Notes under the pieces: model-generated
The model's database searches: none
Seen by the model: the letters and a program-made list of their open reading frames with translations, nothing else
What the model was told of the DNA's origin: nothing
Shown here: one piece after another, positions 1 through 7,385 of the stretch
Layout: each line of letters opens with the position of its first letter
Numbering within the stretch: the stretch's first letter is position 1
Program-made: the position numbers and the translations under genes
Origin: Deltaproteobacteria bacterium
Lineage (GTDB): Bacteria; Desulfobacterota; Desulfarculia; Adiutricales; Adiutricaceae
NCBI GenBank assembly: GCA_031265205.1
Contig: JAISCZ010000074.1
Location: 1-42,619, forward strand
Length of the DNA stretch: 42,619 nucleotides
Reading direction: 5' to 3'

Positions 1-211
1 GGCTGAGGCTGTGGGGGGAGCTTGGGTTGTGGCTGGGGGCGGAGCTACGGCTGAGGCTGTGGGCTGAGCTACGGTTGAGGCTGTGGGCGGAGCTACGGGT
101 GAGGCTGTGGGCGGAGCTACGGCTGAGGCTGTGGGCGGAGCTACGGCTGAGGCTGTGGGCGGAGCTACGGCTGAGGCTGGGGTCGGAGCTACGGCTGAGA
201 CTGTTGCAGGG
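1..211 (+). repeat. 24-bp coding minisatellite, array 1
   Basis: Eight head-to-tail 24-bp units (1-192) plus a partial ninth, all rich in GGCGGAGCTAC and GGCTGAGGCTG words. The first two units are degenerate and those at 121-168 are identical. Because the unit is a multiple of three, it encodes the octapeptide GGATAEAV repeatedly in the frame of the transposase that follows. The last full unit carries a variant reading GVGA that also occurs in the inverted array at 2906-3001. The array starts at the window edge and may be longer. Confidence 0.95.
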
Positions 212-1807
212 GGAATGGCCGACACTGAATCTAAGCCTAATTCTCAAGATACTTGGCTCAAGAGCATGTTTCAGATGATTTTTGATAAATTTGCTACTCT
301 CGAAAAAAGGATAGTGGGTTTTGAGAATAGTCGTCAGCCGAAACATGAAGACAACGAACCTTCTTGCGCAAGTAACTCCCCAAAGAGGATAGAAATGGGG
401 GCTGTTCAAGGACCACATGTCACCACCCACAAATTCTTTGGGGCAACCTATTTATTAGACCAAATTGGAAATAAACTTGGACTTATTGACGATTTGAAGC
501 AGTGTTTTCCTGAAAACTGGAATAAACTCCTTTCAATAGCTTATTTTTTTATTTTGGATGATAATTCCCCCCTTTACATGTTTGAACAATGGGACAAAAT
601 CACTAAACATCCTTTCAACTCAAATATTTCTTCACAGCGCAGCAGTGAGATTTTTTCTTCTATTACTGACGAAGAGAGGTATAAATTTTTCCGATTACAA
701 GGAGATAGGAGGATTGAAACTGAATATTGGGCATATGATATAACTACTATTTCAAGTTATTCAAAGAAACTTGAGCAGGTTCAATACGGTAAAAACAAAG
801 AAAACGATCGCCTTCCTCAATTAAACCTTGCTCTTTTATTCGGTGAAGACTCTGGACTTCCCTTCTATTACAGAAAATTGGCTGGCGCTATTCCTGATGT
901 TAAAACAATAAGAATTCTCTTGCATGAGCTAAACGCCTTTGGGTTTTCGAACGTAAAACTTGCGATGGACAGAGGCTTTTATTCAGCGAAAAACATCAGT
1001 GATCTATTTAGGGAAGATTTAAAATTTCTTGTAGGGGTAAAAAAATCAACTAACTTCGCTAAAGATGCCATAGAATCAGCATTGCCTCAAATGTGGAAAT
1101 ATTCGTTATATAATAGTAATATGAATCTTTATGGTGTGACTGTACCAGGACAATGGGATTATAAAGAGATAGAGGGCAATAAAGAATCACCATCAATACA
1201 ACAACCTATTTCAATGCACGTGTTTTATAATAATCAAATGGATATTGATGAAACGAATCATTTTTTTAAACAGATAGATCAATTATCAAACGAATTGATA
1301 AGCGGAAAAAGAAAAGAAATGAATGAGAAATCATATGGTAAATATTTTAAAATTACGATGGGACATGATTCAACAATCGATATTACGCCAAACGATGAGC
1401 AAATATTTGAAACACGAAAAGACTATGGATTTGTTATTTTACTAACAAACGAAAAAATGGATGCGTTTACTGCCATGAAATTATATCGCGCAAAAGATGT
1501 TGCTGAAAAGGCTTTCGGACATTTAAAGGAACGTCTGAACATGCGTAGAATGCTTGTTTCCTCAGAATTATCGCTGGAAGGAAAATTATTTGTTCAGTTC
1601 ATTGCCTTGATTCTAGTATCTTACATCAACAAAAAGATGCATGATAATAATATTTACCGCAAATATACTATGGCTAAACTTTTGAAAAAATTAAACTTAA
1701 TTGAGTGCTTTGAGAAACCTGGGTTCAAAATGCAGCTGGGTGAGATTTTGAAAGAGCAAAAAGAGATCTATATCTCTTTAGGTATCGACCCTCCAGAATC
1801 GTCATGA
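83..1807 (+). CDS. IS4/IS1634-like DDE transposase, 5' end interrupted
   Basis: DNA-cutting and strand-transfer enzyme of the DDE (RNase H fold) class. The first Asp is in YDITT (about codon 220), the second in DRGFYS (about codon 295), and the Glu lies in a Y(2)K(3)E(6)K signature, YRAKDVAEKAFGHLK (about codon 470), typical of IS1634-type enzymes. The N-terminal 45 or so codons are the octapeptide repeats. The reading frame continues upstream of 83 to the window edge but is cut by an in-frame TGA at 65-67, so only a GTG inside the repeats (83) can open the 574-codon frame. The normal N-terminal domain of the family (seen as a fragment at 2842-3230) would lie upstream of the window. The gene is therefore probably a pseudogene at its 5' end, although the catalytic core is intact. 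Codon use is AT-rich compared with the housekeeping genes further right. Confidence 0.88.
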   Translation: MGGATGEAVGGATAEAVGGATAEAVGGATAEAGVGATAETVAGGMADTESKPNSQDTWLKSMFQMIFDKFATLEKRIVGFENSRQPKHEDNEPSCASNSPKRIEMGAVQGPHVTTHKFFGATYLLDQIGNKLGLIDDLKQCFPENWNKLLSIAYFFILDDNSPLYMFEQWDKITKHPFNSNISSQRSSEIFSSITDEERYKFFRLQGDRRIETEYWAYDITTISSYSKKLEQVQYGKNKENDRLPQLNLALLFGEDSGLPFYYRKLAGAIPDVKTIRILLHELNAFGFSNVKLAMDRGFYSAKNISDLFREDLKFLVGVKKSTNFAKDAIESALPQMWKYSLYNSNMNLYGVTVPGQWDYKEIEGNKESPSIQQPISMHVFYNNQMDIDETNHFFKQIDQLSNELISGKRKEMNEKSYGKYFKITMGHDSTIDITPNDEQIFETRKDYGFVILLTNEKMDAFTAMKLYRAKDVAEKAFGHLKERLNMRRMLVSSELSLEGKLFVQFIALILVSYINKKMHDNNIYRKYTMAKLLKKLNLIECFEKPGFKMQLGEILKEQKEIYISLGIDPPESS

Positions 1808-1823
1808 GTACCGGGAATCCAGG
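1801..1823 (+). repeat. right terminal repeat of the IS4/IS1634-like element
   Basis: A 23-bp motif made of GTCATGAGT, three variable bases and GGGAATCCAGG. It matches 3370-3392 at 21 of 23 positions. The transposase stop codon (TGA 1805-1807) lies inside it. Confidence 0.65.
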
Positions 1824-1825
1824 GT

Positions 1826-2120
1826 AAAAGCTTGAAAATAAACGTTTTGTCGCCAATTCTCAACAACCTGCTCATCGATTAATTTATGGAAGCGCTGCAA
1901 AAGAAAAAGCCCGATCATTAACCTTATTCGGTAATCCAGGTCGACCGGTGCCTGGAGAATACTTGTTGAGAAGATTAGCCTCAAGGAGTTGCCAATCTAT
2001 TTGTTTTGCTATAATGATAAGGTGATTATTTTGATCGAGGGTATCACAAAGCGAAGCAATCGGAAAAAGTTGCGTGGTGCCGATTGTTGGATACTGCGGA
2101 TTAATCAAAGCAAACTCCAT
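1826..2120 (-). pseudogene. IS5-family transposase, N-terminal remnant, frameshifted and interrupted
   Basis: Read on the - strand, the first frame (from 2120) gives a typical IS5/IS1182-type N-terminal domain, with IDWQLLEANLLNKYSPG followed by GRPGL. The homology then continues in another frame as RIRLMIGLFLLQRFHKL and DEQVVENWRQNVYFQ. This matches the family pattern in which a Gly-Arg-Pro motif is followed by the R-L-M-x-G-L-x-L-L helix and the VVE-W-NPYxQ segment. The frame changes near 1930. The frame is lost at about 1826, exactly where the terminal motif of the neighbouring IS4/IS1634-like element begins, so the catalytic part is missing. The upstream start is uncertain. This is a dead fragment. 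Confidence 0.75.
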
Positions 2121-2703
2121 CCATGATTTTGATATCTGGAAACCAATTCACTTGTCCTTTATAACATAGAAATAACATCATGTCAACTATTTTTTCTTCA
2201 ATCAAATAAATTATTTTTTTCGACATACCGAAATAATCAATACGATCAGAGACGTGATGATATCTCAAACGAAGCCAATGGATCATGAATTATCGATGTG
2301 CTGTATGTTAGACATTGATAGCTAGCATGATGGTGTCGTAATTTTTATCTCTTATAAACAAACTCTGCAATTCTACGAAATCTTGCAAGAAAGGTATCAA
2401 ATATTTGTTGAGCAAATTAAGGTTAATCGGAAAAATCACTTGCATCAGAAAGCTTGTCGTGTCATCTTTATCTTAAGATTTGGCACTTCTATGTAGTAAT
2501 GATGGCCTATTGAATTTTAGAGTGTGTTATTTTAGTTACTAAGTTTATCATCCATAACTTGTTCGTCATTGTGGTTTAATGATTTCCGAGTTTTTCTAAA
2601 GATGAAAACGAGCCAAAACATAGAAAATGTTGGAGAAATATGCCATTTTAAGAAATTTATCGAGTAAATAATAGTATTTAGATACTTTTTCAGGGACAAC
2701 TAA
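2121..2703. other. gene-free AT-rich stretch
   Basis: No reading frame here resembles a known protein. Short frames exist on both strands (for example 2101-2286 on the - strand) but have no recognisable motif or ribosome binding site. The AT-rich composition matches the surrounding mobile DNA. Confidence 0.6.
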
Positions 2704-2845
2704 TTGATGAGAGTGCAAAAAGTCCCGGAAATTAAATTCGGTCAGCCGCTAATGCTAAATGAGGACAATTAATTAGACAAATAGCTATATGCGGCATTAT
2801 TTTGCGTCCGGTTGCTGCTCTTAAAGGTTTTTGCACTTTCATCAA
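2704..2845. mobile_element. MITE-like element or paired IS ends
   Basis: An inverted repeat of 18 bp (17 matching), TTGATGAGAGTGCAAAAA at 2704-2721 and its complement with one change at 2828-2845, separated by about 105 bp without a reading frame. Both arms are preceded on the outside by AT-rich AACTAATT or AATTAG. The size and structure suit a miniature inverted-repeat element derived from an IS. No target duplication is obvious. Confidence 0.4.
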
Positions 2846-3230
2846 CTAATTAGATATTTTACTTGAGGACTGTCGAGCTGGTACCTTAAGTGAAATGTAT
2901 TAGCCTTAGCTCCGCCCACAGCCTCAGCCGTAGCTCCGCCCACAGCCTCAGCCATAGCCCCGACCCCAGTCTCAGCCGTAGCTCCGCCCACAGCCTCAGC
3001 CGTTTTCGTGGCATCCTGAAGCACCCGAAAAGAACCGTCAGTTGCGTAAACGGCTCTACCGGCTTTCAGCATCCTTCCGTCAGTCGGTTCAATAATTCCA
3101 GTTTCCAGATTAACTCTGCCAATCAGCCTACGTTTCTTTCGGGACTGCTGTATGTCTTTTTCCAGTACCAATAAGTTTCATTCGCATATGTTATGCCAGA
3201 ACGAGGATCTTTTTGGTGAATTATTTTCAT
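2842..3230 (-). pseudogene. N-terminal fragment of a second IS4/IS1634-like transposase, frameshifted
   Basis: On the - strand an ATG at 3230 opens MKIIHQKDPRSGITYANET, the usual start of IS1634-type transposases. The frame then shifts at a run of five A (T5 at 3157-3161 on the + strand), and the homology continues in the frame from 3171 as SRKKRRLIGRVNLETGIIEP, another family hallmark. One missing A, or a -1 slip, would restore a single frame. About 30 residues later the frame enters the octapeptide minisatellite (four units), then unrelated residues and a stop at 2842. The DDE core is absent. This fragment represents the N-terminal domain that precedes the repeat linker in the element at 83-1807, lying here in inverted orientation. 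Confidence 0.8.
2906..3001 (-). repeat. 24-bp coding minisatellite, array 2 (inverted)
   Basis: Four 24-bp units, the reverse complement of those at 1-192, again in the transposase reading frame and encoding GGATAEAV-type octapeptides. One unit (2954-2977) carries the GVGA-encoding variant also present in array 1. The two arrays face each other about 2.7 kb apart. Confidence 0.95.
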
Positions 3231-3369
3231 TAGGAACCCCTTATCTGCACCATGGGCATGTTTACTAAGGGTGATATTATAACATGACGCCGAAAAATGC
3301 AAGGTTATTCTTTAATTGCGAATATTATTTGGAAATTAGGCATATTTAAGCTTTGTCTTTATCGCTCGC

Positions 3370-3392
3370 GTCATGAGTTCTGGGAATCCAGG
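3370..3392 (-). repeat. terminal repeat of the truncated IS4/IS1634-like element
   Basis: Same 23-bp motif as at 1801-1823 (GTCATGAGT, three bases, GGGAATCCAGG), lying about 140 bp upstream of the transposase start at 3230. Since it marks the 5' end of this element and the other copy marks a 3' end, the two define the terminal inverted repeat. Confidence 0.65.
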
Positions 3393-3741
3393 TTTTAAGG
3401 ATGTCTAAATCTCTTGTTTACGCGTGGCGGGAAGGCGACGAGGCCAACGTAGCGATCGTCGCTCCCACTCACGCCCTTTGGCCGCTCTAACACCGGCCAG
3501 CTCGAGCTATTGAGACGATTGGTTGGCTTTCGAGATATTCTTTCCGTCGCGCTTAAAGGCGCCGCGGAAGGTTTCAAGAGAGATTCCGCGAGGCGTCCCA
3601 AGCGCTTGAACTGTGGGCGGGCGTGTCCCCGCGCGCTTAAGCCGCCATGAAGCCAACAAAAATCGTGGTAACGAGGAATCTTTTGGTGGAAAATCCGCTG
3701 GAGGGAGGCGCGGGGTTTCTAAAGTCTCGCGGATGGTCCGA
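3393..3741. other. stretch without a recognisable gene
   Basis: Between the IS end and the AAA-ATPase gene. Overlapping frames on both strands exist here, but none shows a family motif or a convincing start. Composition is mixed GC-rich. Confidence 0.5.
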
Positions 3742-5409
3742 TTATTCTGGAGCGAAAAAACGAGCCGCGACTTGGTCTTTCCCGCGGATCGCGAGCGCCA
3801 GGCAAATGACCTCGCGGTCGGCCGCTCTGTGAGGCGCGGCATAGTCCTTTTCTCTTATCTGTTTTTCAGCTTCGTCGAGAGCGGCCGCGAGTTCTTTTGA
3901 CGCGCGGTCCTCGTCGCTTCCATCATTATTTCCGTTAGCCCGGCGGTATTTTAGCTCGATAACCACGCGTGTTTTGTTTTTGAGGATAAGAAGAATATCT
4001 GAACGTCCATAGCCGGCTGGCGTTTCGCTCAGAACTTCAAGGCCGATGGCGAGAAAAGCCATATGGAGCATTGAATGGAAATGTTTTTCTGATGATTCGT
4101 TTTGAAAAAACGTGATTGCCGCTAAAAGGTTATGAAGTAACTGACTTATTGTTGTTGAGTCTTTGTTCATCAGGGCGATCGGCAATTTTGTCGCTAATTT
4201 TTGGAAATCACTCTCAACTACGTTGAAAGCTATCTTAAAAAAAGAAGACTTAAAGAACAGTTTAACTTCCAGGTTGGGGATTTTGAACGAGAACATTCTG
4301 GCTTTTGTCATTACGCCTTCTATGCCAACGTCCTCGAATTTAACTTTGTCGATGGTCAAATAGCCGCTGTGAAATAAGACGGAGACGGGATAAAGCGTAT
4401 TGAGCTCAATTTTTCCAATATTTTCCGAGTTATAATAGTCAAGACTTGGCGCTATGAAATCCATTGGCTCTTTCTTAAGAAGGGAGGTTATGTGGTTTGG
4501 CGGCCCCAAGGACATCCAAAAACCGCCAAAATAATTCTCATAGAAAAAATATAATATCGAATAGGGGTTAAGGATTCGTTCTTTGCCGAGCCAGTTGTAT
4601 CCGTCATACCAGTTAAAGATCATCTCCTTCAGCGATTCCCTGTCAGCGCCCTGCGCTATCCCACCTTGATCTTTGAGGCTCGCTAAAGTCTCATCGAACC
4701 TATCGCCGAAATATGTCTCTAGCTCAGAGATAGTAAATCCGCAGATCCCAGCGTATTCGGGTTTTAGAGAGATATCCACGAAACTGTTCGGACCGGAGTC
4801 TAAAGCGGTCATGGCGAATCTGGTGATGCCCGTTACTAGGCCAAAACGAATGAATTTTCGGTTTGCTTTTAGAGCCGTGTAAAAAGAATGCAAGATATTG
4901 ATGTTGTCCCAAGCGAGTTTTTCGTTTAAAATTTGTCCGCTCACCGGCGCGTCATACTCGTCGATTAATATAGCCGCGCCGACGCCATACTTTTTGGAAA
5001 CGCCGGTAAAATATCCTTCTAGTATATCATCTATTGACTGAGATCTGATTGTAATTCCCTCGTTTTCCGCCGCTAATCTTAATTTGTTCATGATCTTTTG
5101 CGCAAGGTTTTGTTCGCTGGAGAGCTGCGAGAAAGCCATGTTTAAGCGCAAGACAGGGTGCTTTTCAAACGCGTAATCGGTGTCAGTGCCGATCCACAGA
5201 TCTTTGAATAGTTCCCGGTTGCCCAGAAAAAGTTCCTCGAGCGTGTCAAGAAGCAATGTCTTGCCGAAACGCCTGGGTCTGGTGAGGAAAAGTAACTTTG
5301 GGCCATTTATCATGTCAAAGACATATTTTGTCTTGTCAGCGTAAAGTAAATTGTCTCGTATAATCTCGCTAAAGGGAGGATCCGCGAGAGGCAGATTTTT
5401 GTGTTTCAT
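3742..5409 (-). CDS. AAA-ATPase-like protein with C-terminal PD-(D/E)XK nuclease domain
   Basis: 555 residues. The N-terminal AAA-ATPase-like domain (Pfam AAA-ATPase_like type) has the variant P-loop RPRRFGKT at residues 44-51 and a Walker B ILIDEYD at 147-153. The middle part has the family-typical YDGYNW and LNPYSILYFF stretch (about 267-290). The C-terminal PD-(D/E)XK domain (PDDEXK_9 type) has D471, then E485 and K487 in IELKYR, so its catalytic residues look intact. No membrane segment or signal peptide is seen. The ATG at 5409 follows AGAAG by a few bases. The function of this family is not established; it is strongly expanded in some gut and symbiotic bacteria. A second member lies at 7386-9146 with a transposase remnant between them, and the AT-rich codon use suggests acquisition by transfer. 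Confidence 0.88.
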   Translation of the reverse strand: MKHKNLPLADPPFSEIIRDNLLYADKTKYVFDMINGPKLLFLTRPRRFGKTLLLDTLEELFLGNRELFKDLWIGTDTDYAFEKHPVLRLNMAFSQLSSEQNLAQKIMNKLRLAAENEGITIRSQSIDDILEGYFTGVSKKYGVGAAILIDEYDAPVSGQILNEKLAWDNINILHSFYTALKANRKFIRFGLVTGITRFAMTALDSGPNSFVDISLKPEYAGICGFTISELETYFGDRFDETLASLKDQGGIAQGADRESLKEMIFNWYDGYNWLGKERILNPYSILYFFYENYFGGFWMSLGPPNHITSLLKKEPMDFIAPSLDYYNSENIGKIELNTLYPVSVLFHSGYLTIDKVKFEDVGIEGVMTKARMFSFKIPNLEVKLFFKSSFFKIAFNVVESDFQKLATKLPIALMNKDSTTISQLLHNLLAAITFFQNESSEKHFHSMLHMAFLAIGLEVLSETPAGYGRSDILLILKNKTRVVIELKYRRANGNNDGSDEDRASKELAAALDEAEKQIREKDYAAPHRAADREVICLALAIRGKDQVAARFFAPE

Positions 5410-6175
5410 GATATCTTCTCGACGCTACTAAGTTTATGGAGCTGACAATCCTGTCACGCTCAGGACGCGATTCAAGACTTAAATTAACTCTTAAACCCGT
5501 ATCCTATTCATGGGAATGAATGGCTAGGCCCGTAGCCAAGCGAGCCCAATCTTGTAACCTGAATAAGCCCTGACCTTTTGGCCTGGTCAAGCGCCACCCG
5601 TGAACGAATTTCCTAAATCTTGACTCGCTTATATTACAATACCATAAATTTTGATAATTTGATAGACCCACGTGCTGGGTAGCCGGCTACTCGCCTTTTG
5701 CCCTGACGCGGGTTGTGGCAATCGCGGATATTCCCCAAACAATTCAAAAAATAATCGACTTTTTATGAATAGCGTGGTTCATAAATCAATAGGAATTTGA
5801 CAAAATGCAATATATGTATTTTACAGTATTTATATTTCTGTATATTGATATAGAGCCTCCAAACGCTAATTATATAGTTGCCCCTGAAAAACTCAAAATT
5901 TATGTTAAATTAGGAAACTTTGAGTACTGCCTTAACGATGATTTAGTTTAAATTAATGAAGAGAAGACGAAAAATAGCATAATTTATTATAATGTGCGCC
6001 GTGAAAGGTGCCATATTTCCCGCGAGGGTGCGAGACCCTCGCCGACGACTCATGATTGCGACAGTCAGAAGCAATCGTGGCAGTCATGGAGGCAACTAGA
6101 TGGTTGTAAGCTCACGATGAAAAGGCCCATATAAAGTGGGGCCGCGAGAGTGGCAGGCCGTAACGCGAATGAACG
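5410..6175. other. gene-free stretch, AT-rich around 5750-6000
   Basis: Contains no supported reading frame. It holds the upstream region of the AAA-ATPase gene on the - strand and the region before the decayed transposase on the + strand, including a 12-bp palindrome GTAGCCGGCTAC near 5675 and the hairpin at 6022-6042. Confidence 0.55.
6022..6042. repeat. perfect hairpin sequence
   Basis: GCGAGGGT (6022-6029) and ACCCTCGC (6035-6042) form an 8-bp stem around GCGAG. It is followed by a weaker inverted pair GATTGC/GCAATC. No T-run follows, so it is probably not a terminator; it may be part of the end of the decayed IS downstream. Confidence 0.45.
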
Positions 6176-7189
6176 TTGAGCAGGCCTCGAAAAATCAGAT
6201 TCGGACGCCGACCCGCCATTATCACGGGGAAGGCCGCCGACTTGAAGCCATATTGTTTGATGTTAGACAGATCCTTCGCGTCTAAAGAAAACATCACCTA
6301 TATGTTACAGAATGGACACGCGTTCTTACAGCCTCTTTGTTTAAACGCGGAGTGGATCCACGAAATAATCGACTTTAGCCGATTTGAGCGCCTAACCATG
6401 ACTCGATAATTTAATATCAAGAAAATACATACCACGCGAACTCCACCGGATGCCAGTGGGTTGTTTTAAAAGAAAGGCGAAGAAAGGCGATCCCGGGCGC
6501 GAGTTAGCGCAAATACGCTATGGAGCGAACAACGCGAAGCGTAAAACCGCGGATAAAGGCGCCGCGATCGTTTCTCGGCAGAGGTGTCTTGTTCACGCCT
6601 TGTACTGTCCTGATCTGGTTGAAATACAATGGGACAACTTCGTGGCTATTTTGAAAGAAGAACGTCGCAGGTTACGCGCGGACACGACCACCATGGTAAA
6701 GGGTGAATTATCTCAATGCTTTAAAATTGAAAAGAAACCAAGCGCGCGTCAAAGGGCGATAGAGTTCCATTTAAAAACATCGAACGGTATCGCGACCGCT
6801 ACGCGGGCCATATTTGTTTCATCACAAACGATAAAACTATTCCGACAGCGAAAGACGCTCTTAAAGAGCTCTCCATCAGGGGTTATATTGAGAAAGACTT
6901 TGATGAGATTAAAAATGATTTTGACATGAAAAAAATCGGATTGCATACGCGTAACAGAACGAGCGCGAGGATATTGATTCAGTTCATAGCTGAAATTATC
7001 ATGAGGGAAACCATGACTTGCCTTCGCGACTCCAAAGATTGCGAAAATATGACTTGGAGGAGTGTTTCCGACCATCTAAAGACTATCGTTAAAATTTCTT
7101 TCAACTCCAAGCGTTATGACGCGCTCGCGACGCTCTCAAAGTGCCAGCGAGATATAACCGCCGCGCTGGGGATTAAAGATAACAAGTGA
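6176..7189 (+). pseudogene. IS1634-like transposase remnant with at least two frameshifts
   Basis: Three overlapping frames together give a continuous IS1634-type transposase. The first (6176-6409) contains the second catalytic Asp in LMLDRSFASKENITYML, followed by FLQPLCLNAEWI. The second (about 6405-6775) contains SRQRCLVHALYCPDL and ends in RQRAIEFHLK. The third (about 6774-7189) has RDRYAGHICFITNDKTIP, an R(3)E(6)K signature in RGYIEKDFDEIK, then KKIGLHTRNRTSARILIQF and the C-terminus. The frames change near 6400 and at an A5 run (6773-6777), where one extra A would restore reading. The first catalytic Asp region is not recognisable upstream. A start at 6450 or 6926 would give only fragments. 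This transposase differs from the one at 83-1807. Confidence 0.82.
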
Positions 7190-7385
7190 TATTCCTAAAT
7201 ATTTCAAAAATATTTTTATCGAGCGTGAACTCTTCAAAACTCGCTAATTGCCAGCCCAGAGTCATAGTCCCGATTACCATGTCATTCAAAGCTACGGCCA
7301 ACTCATTTTCAGATTATTTATCAATTATGACCATTGGCTTTTACTTAGACTCGTTGAAAATATAACGCGCGCGCCACGTTTAAGC
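7190..7385. other. short gene-free gap
   Basis: Lies between the end of the decayed transposase and the 3' end of the convergent AAA-ATPase gene. No terminator hairpin or reading frame is apparent. Confidence 0.5.

Larger units (their letters stand above)
1..1824 (+). mobile_element. IS4/IS1634-like insertion sequence, left end outside the window
   Basis: The element comprises the repeat-encoded linker, the DDE transposase core and a right terminal motif at 1801-1823 that overlaps the transposase stop codon. The same motif recurs at 3370-3392, just upstream of an inverted N-terminal fragment of a sister transposase, in the orientation expected of a terminal inverted repeat. To the right, the reading frame of an IS5-like transposase begins abruptly, so this element appears to have inserted into it. 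The left end and target duplication cannot be seen. Confidence 0.75.

Noticed and set aside
3401..3490. Short + strand frame starting MSKSLVYAW before the AAA-ATPase gene
   Set aside because: Only 29 codons, no family resemblance and no clear ribosome binding site; may be a remnant but cannot be supported.
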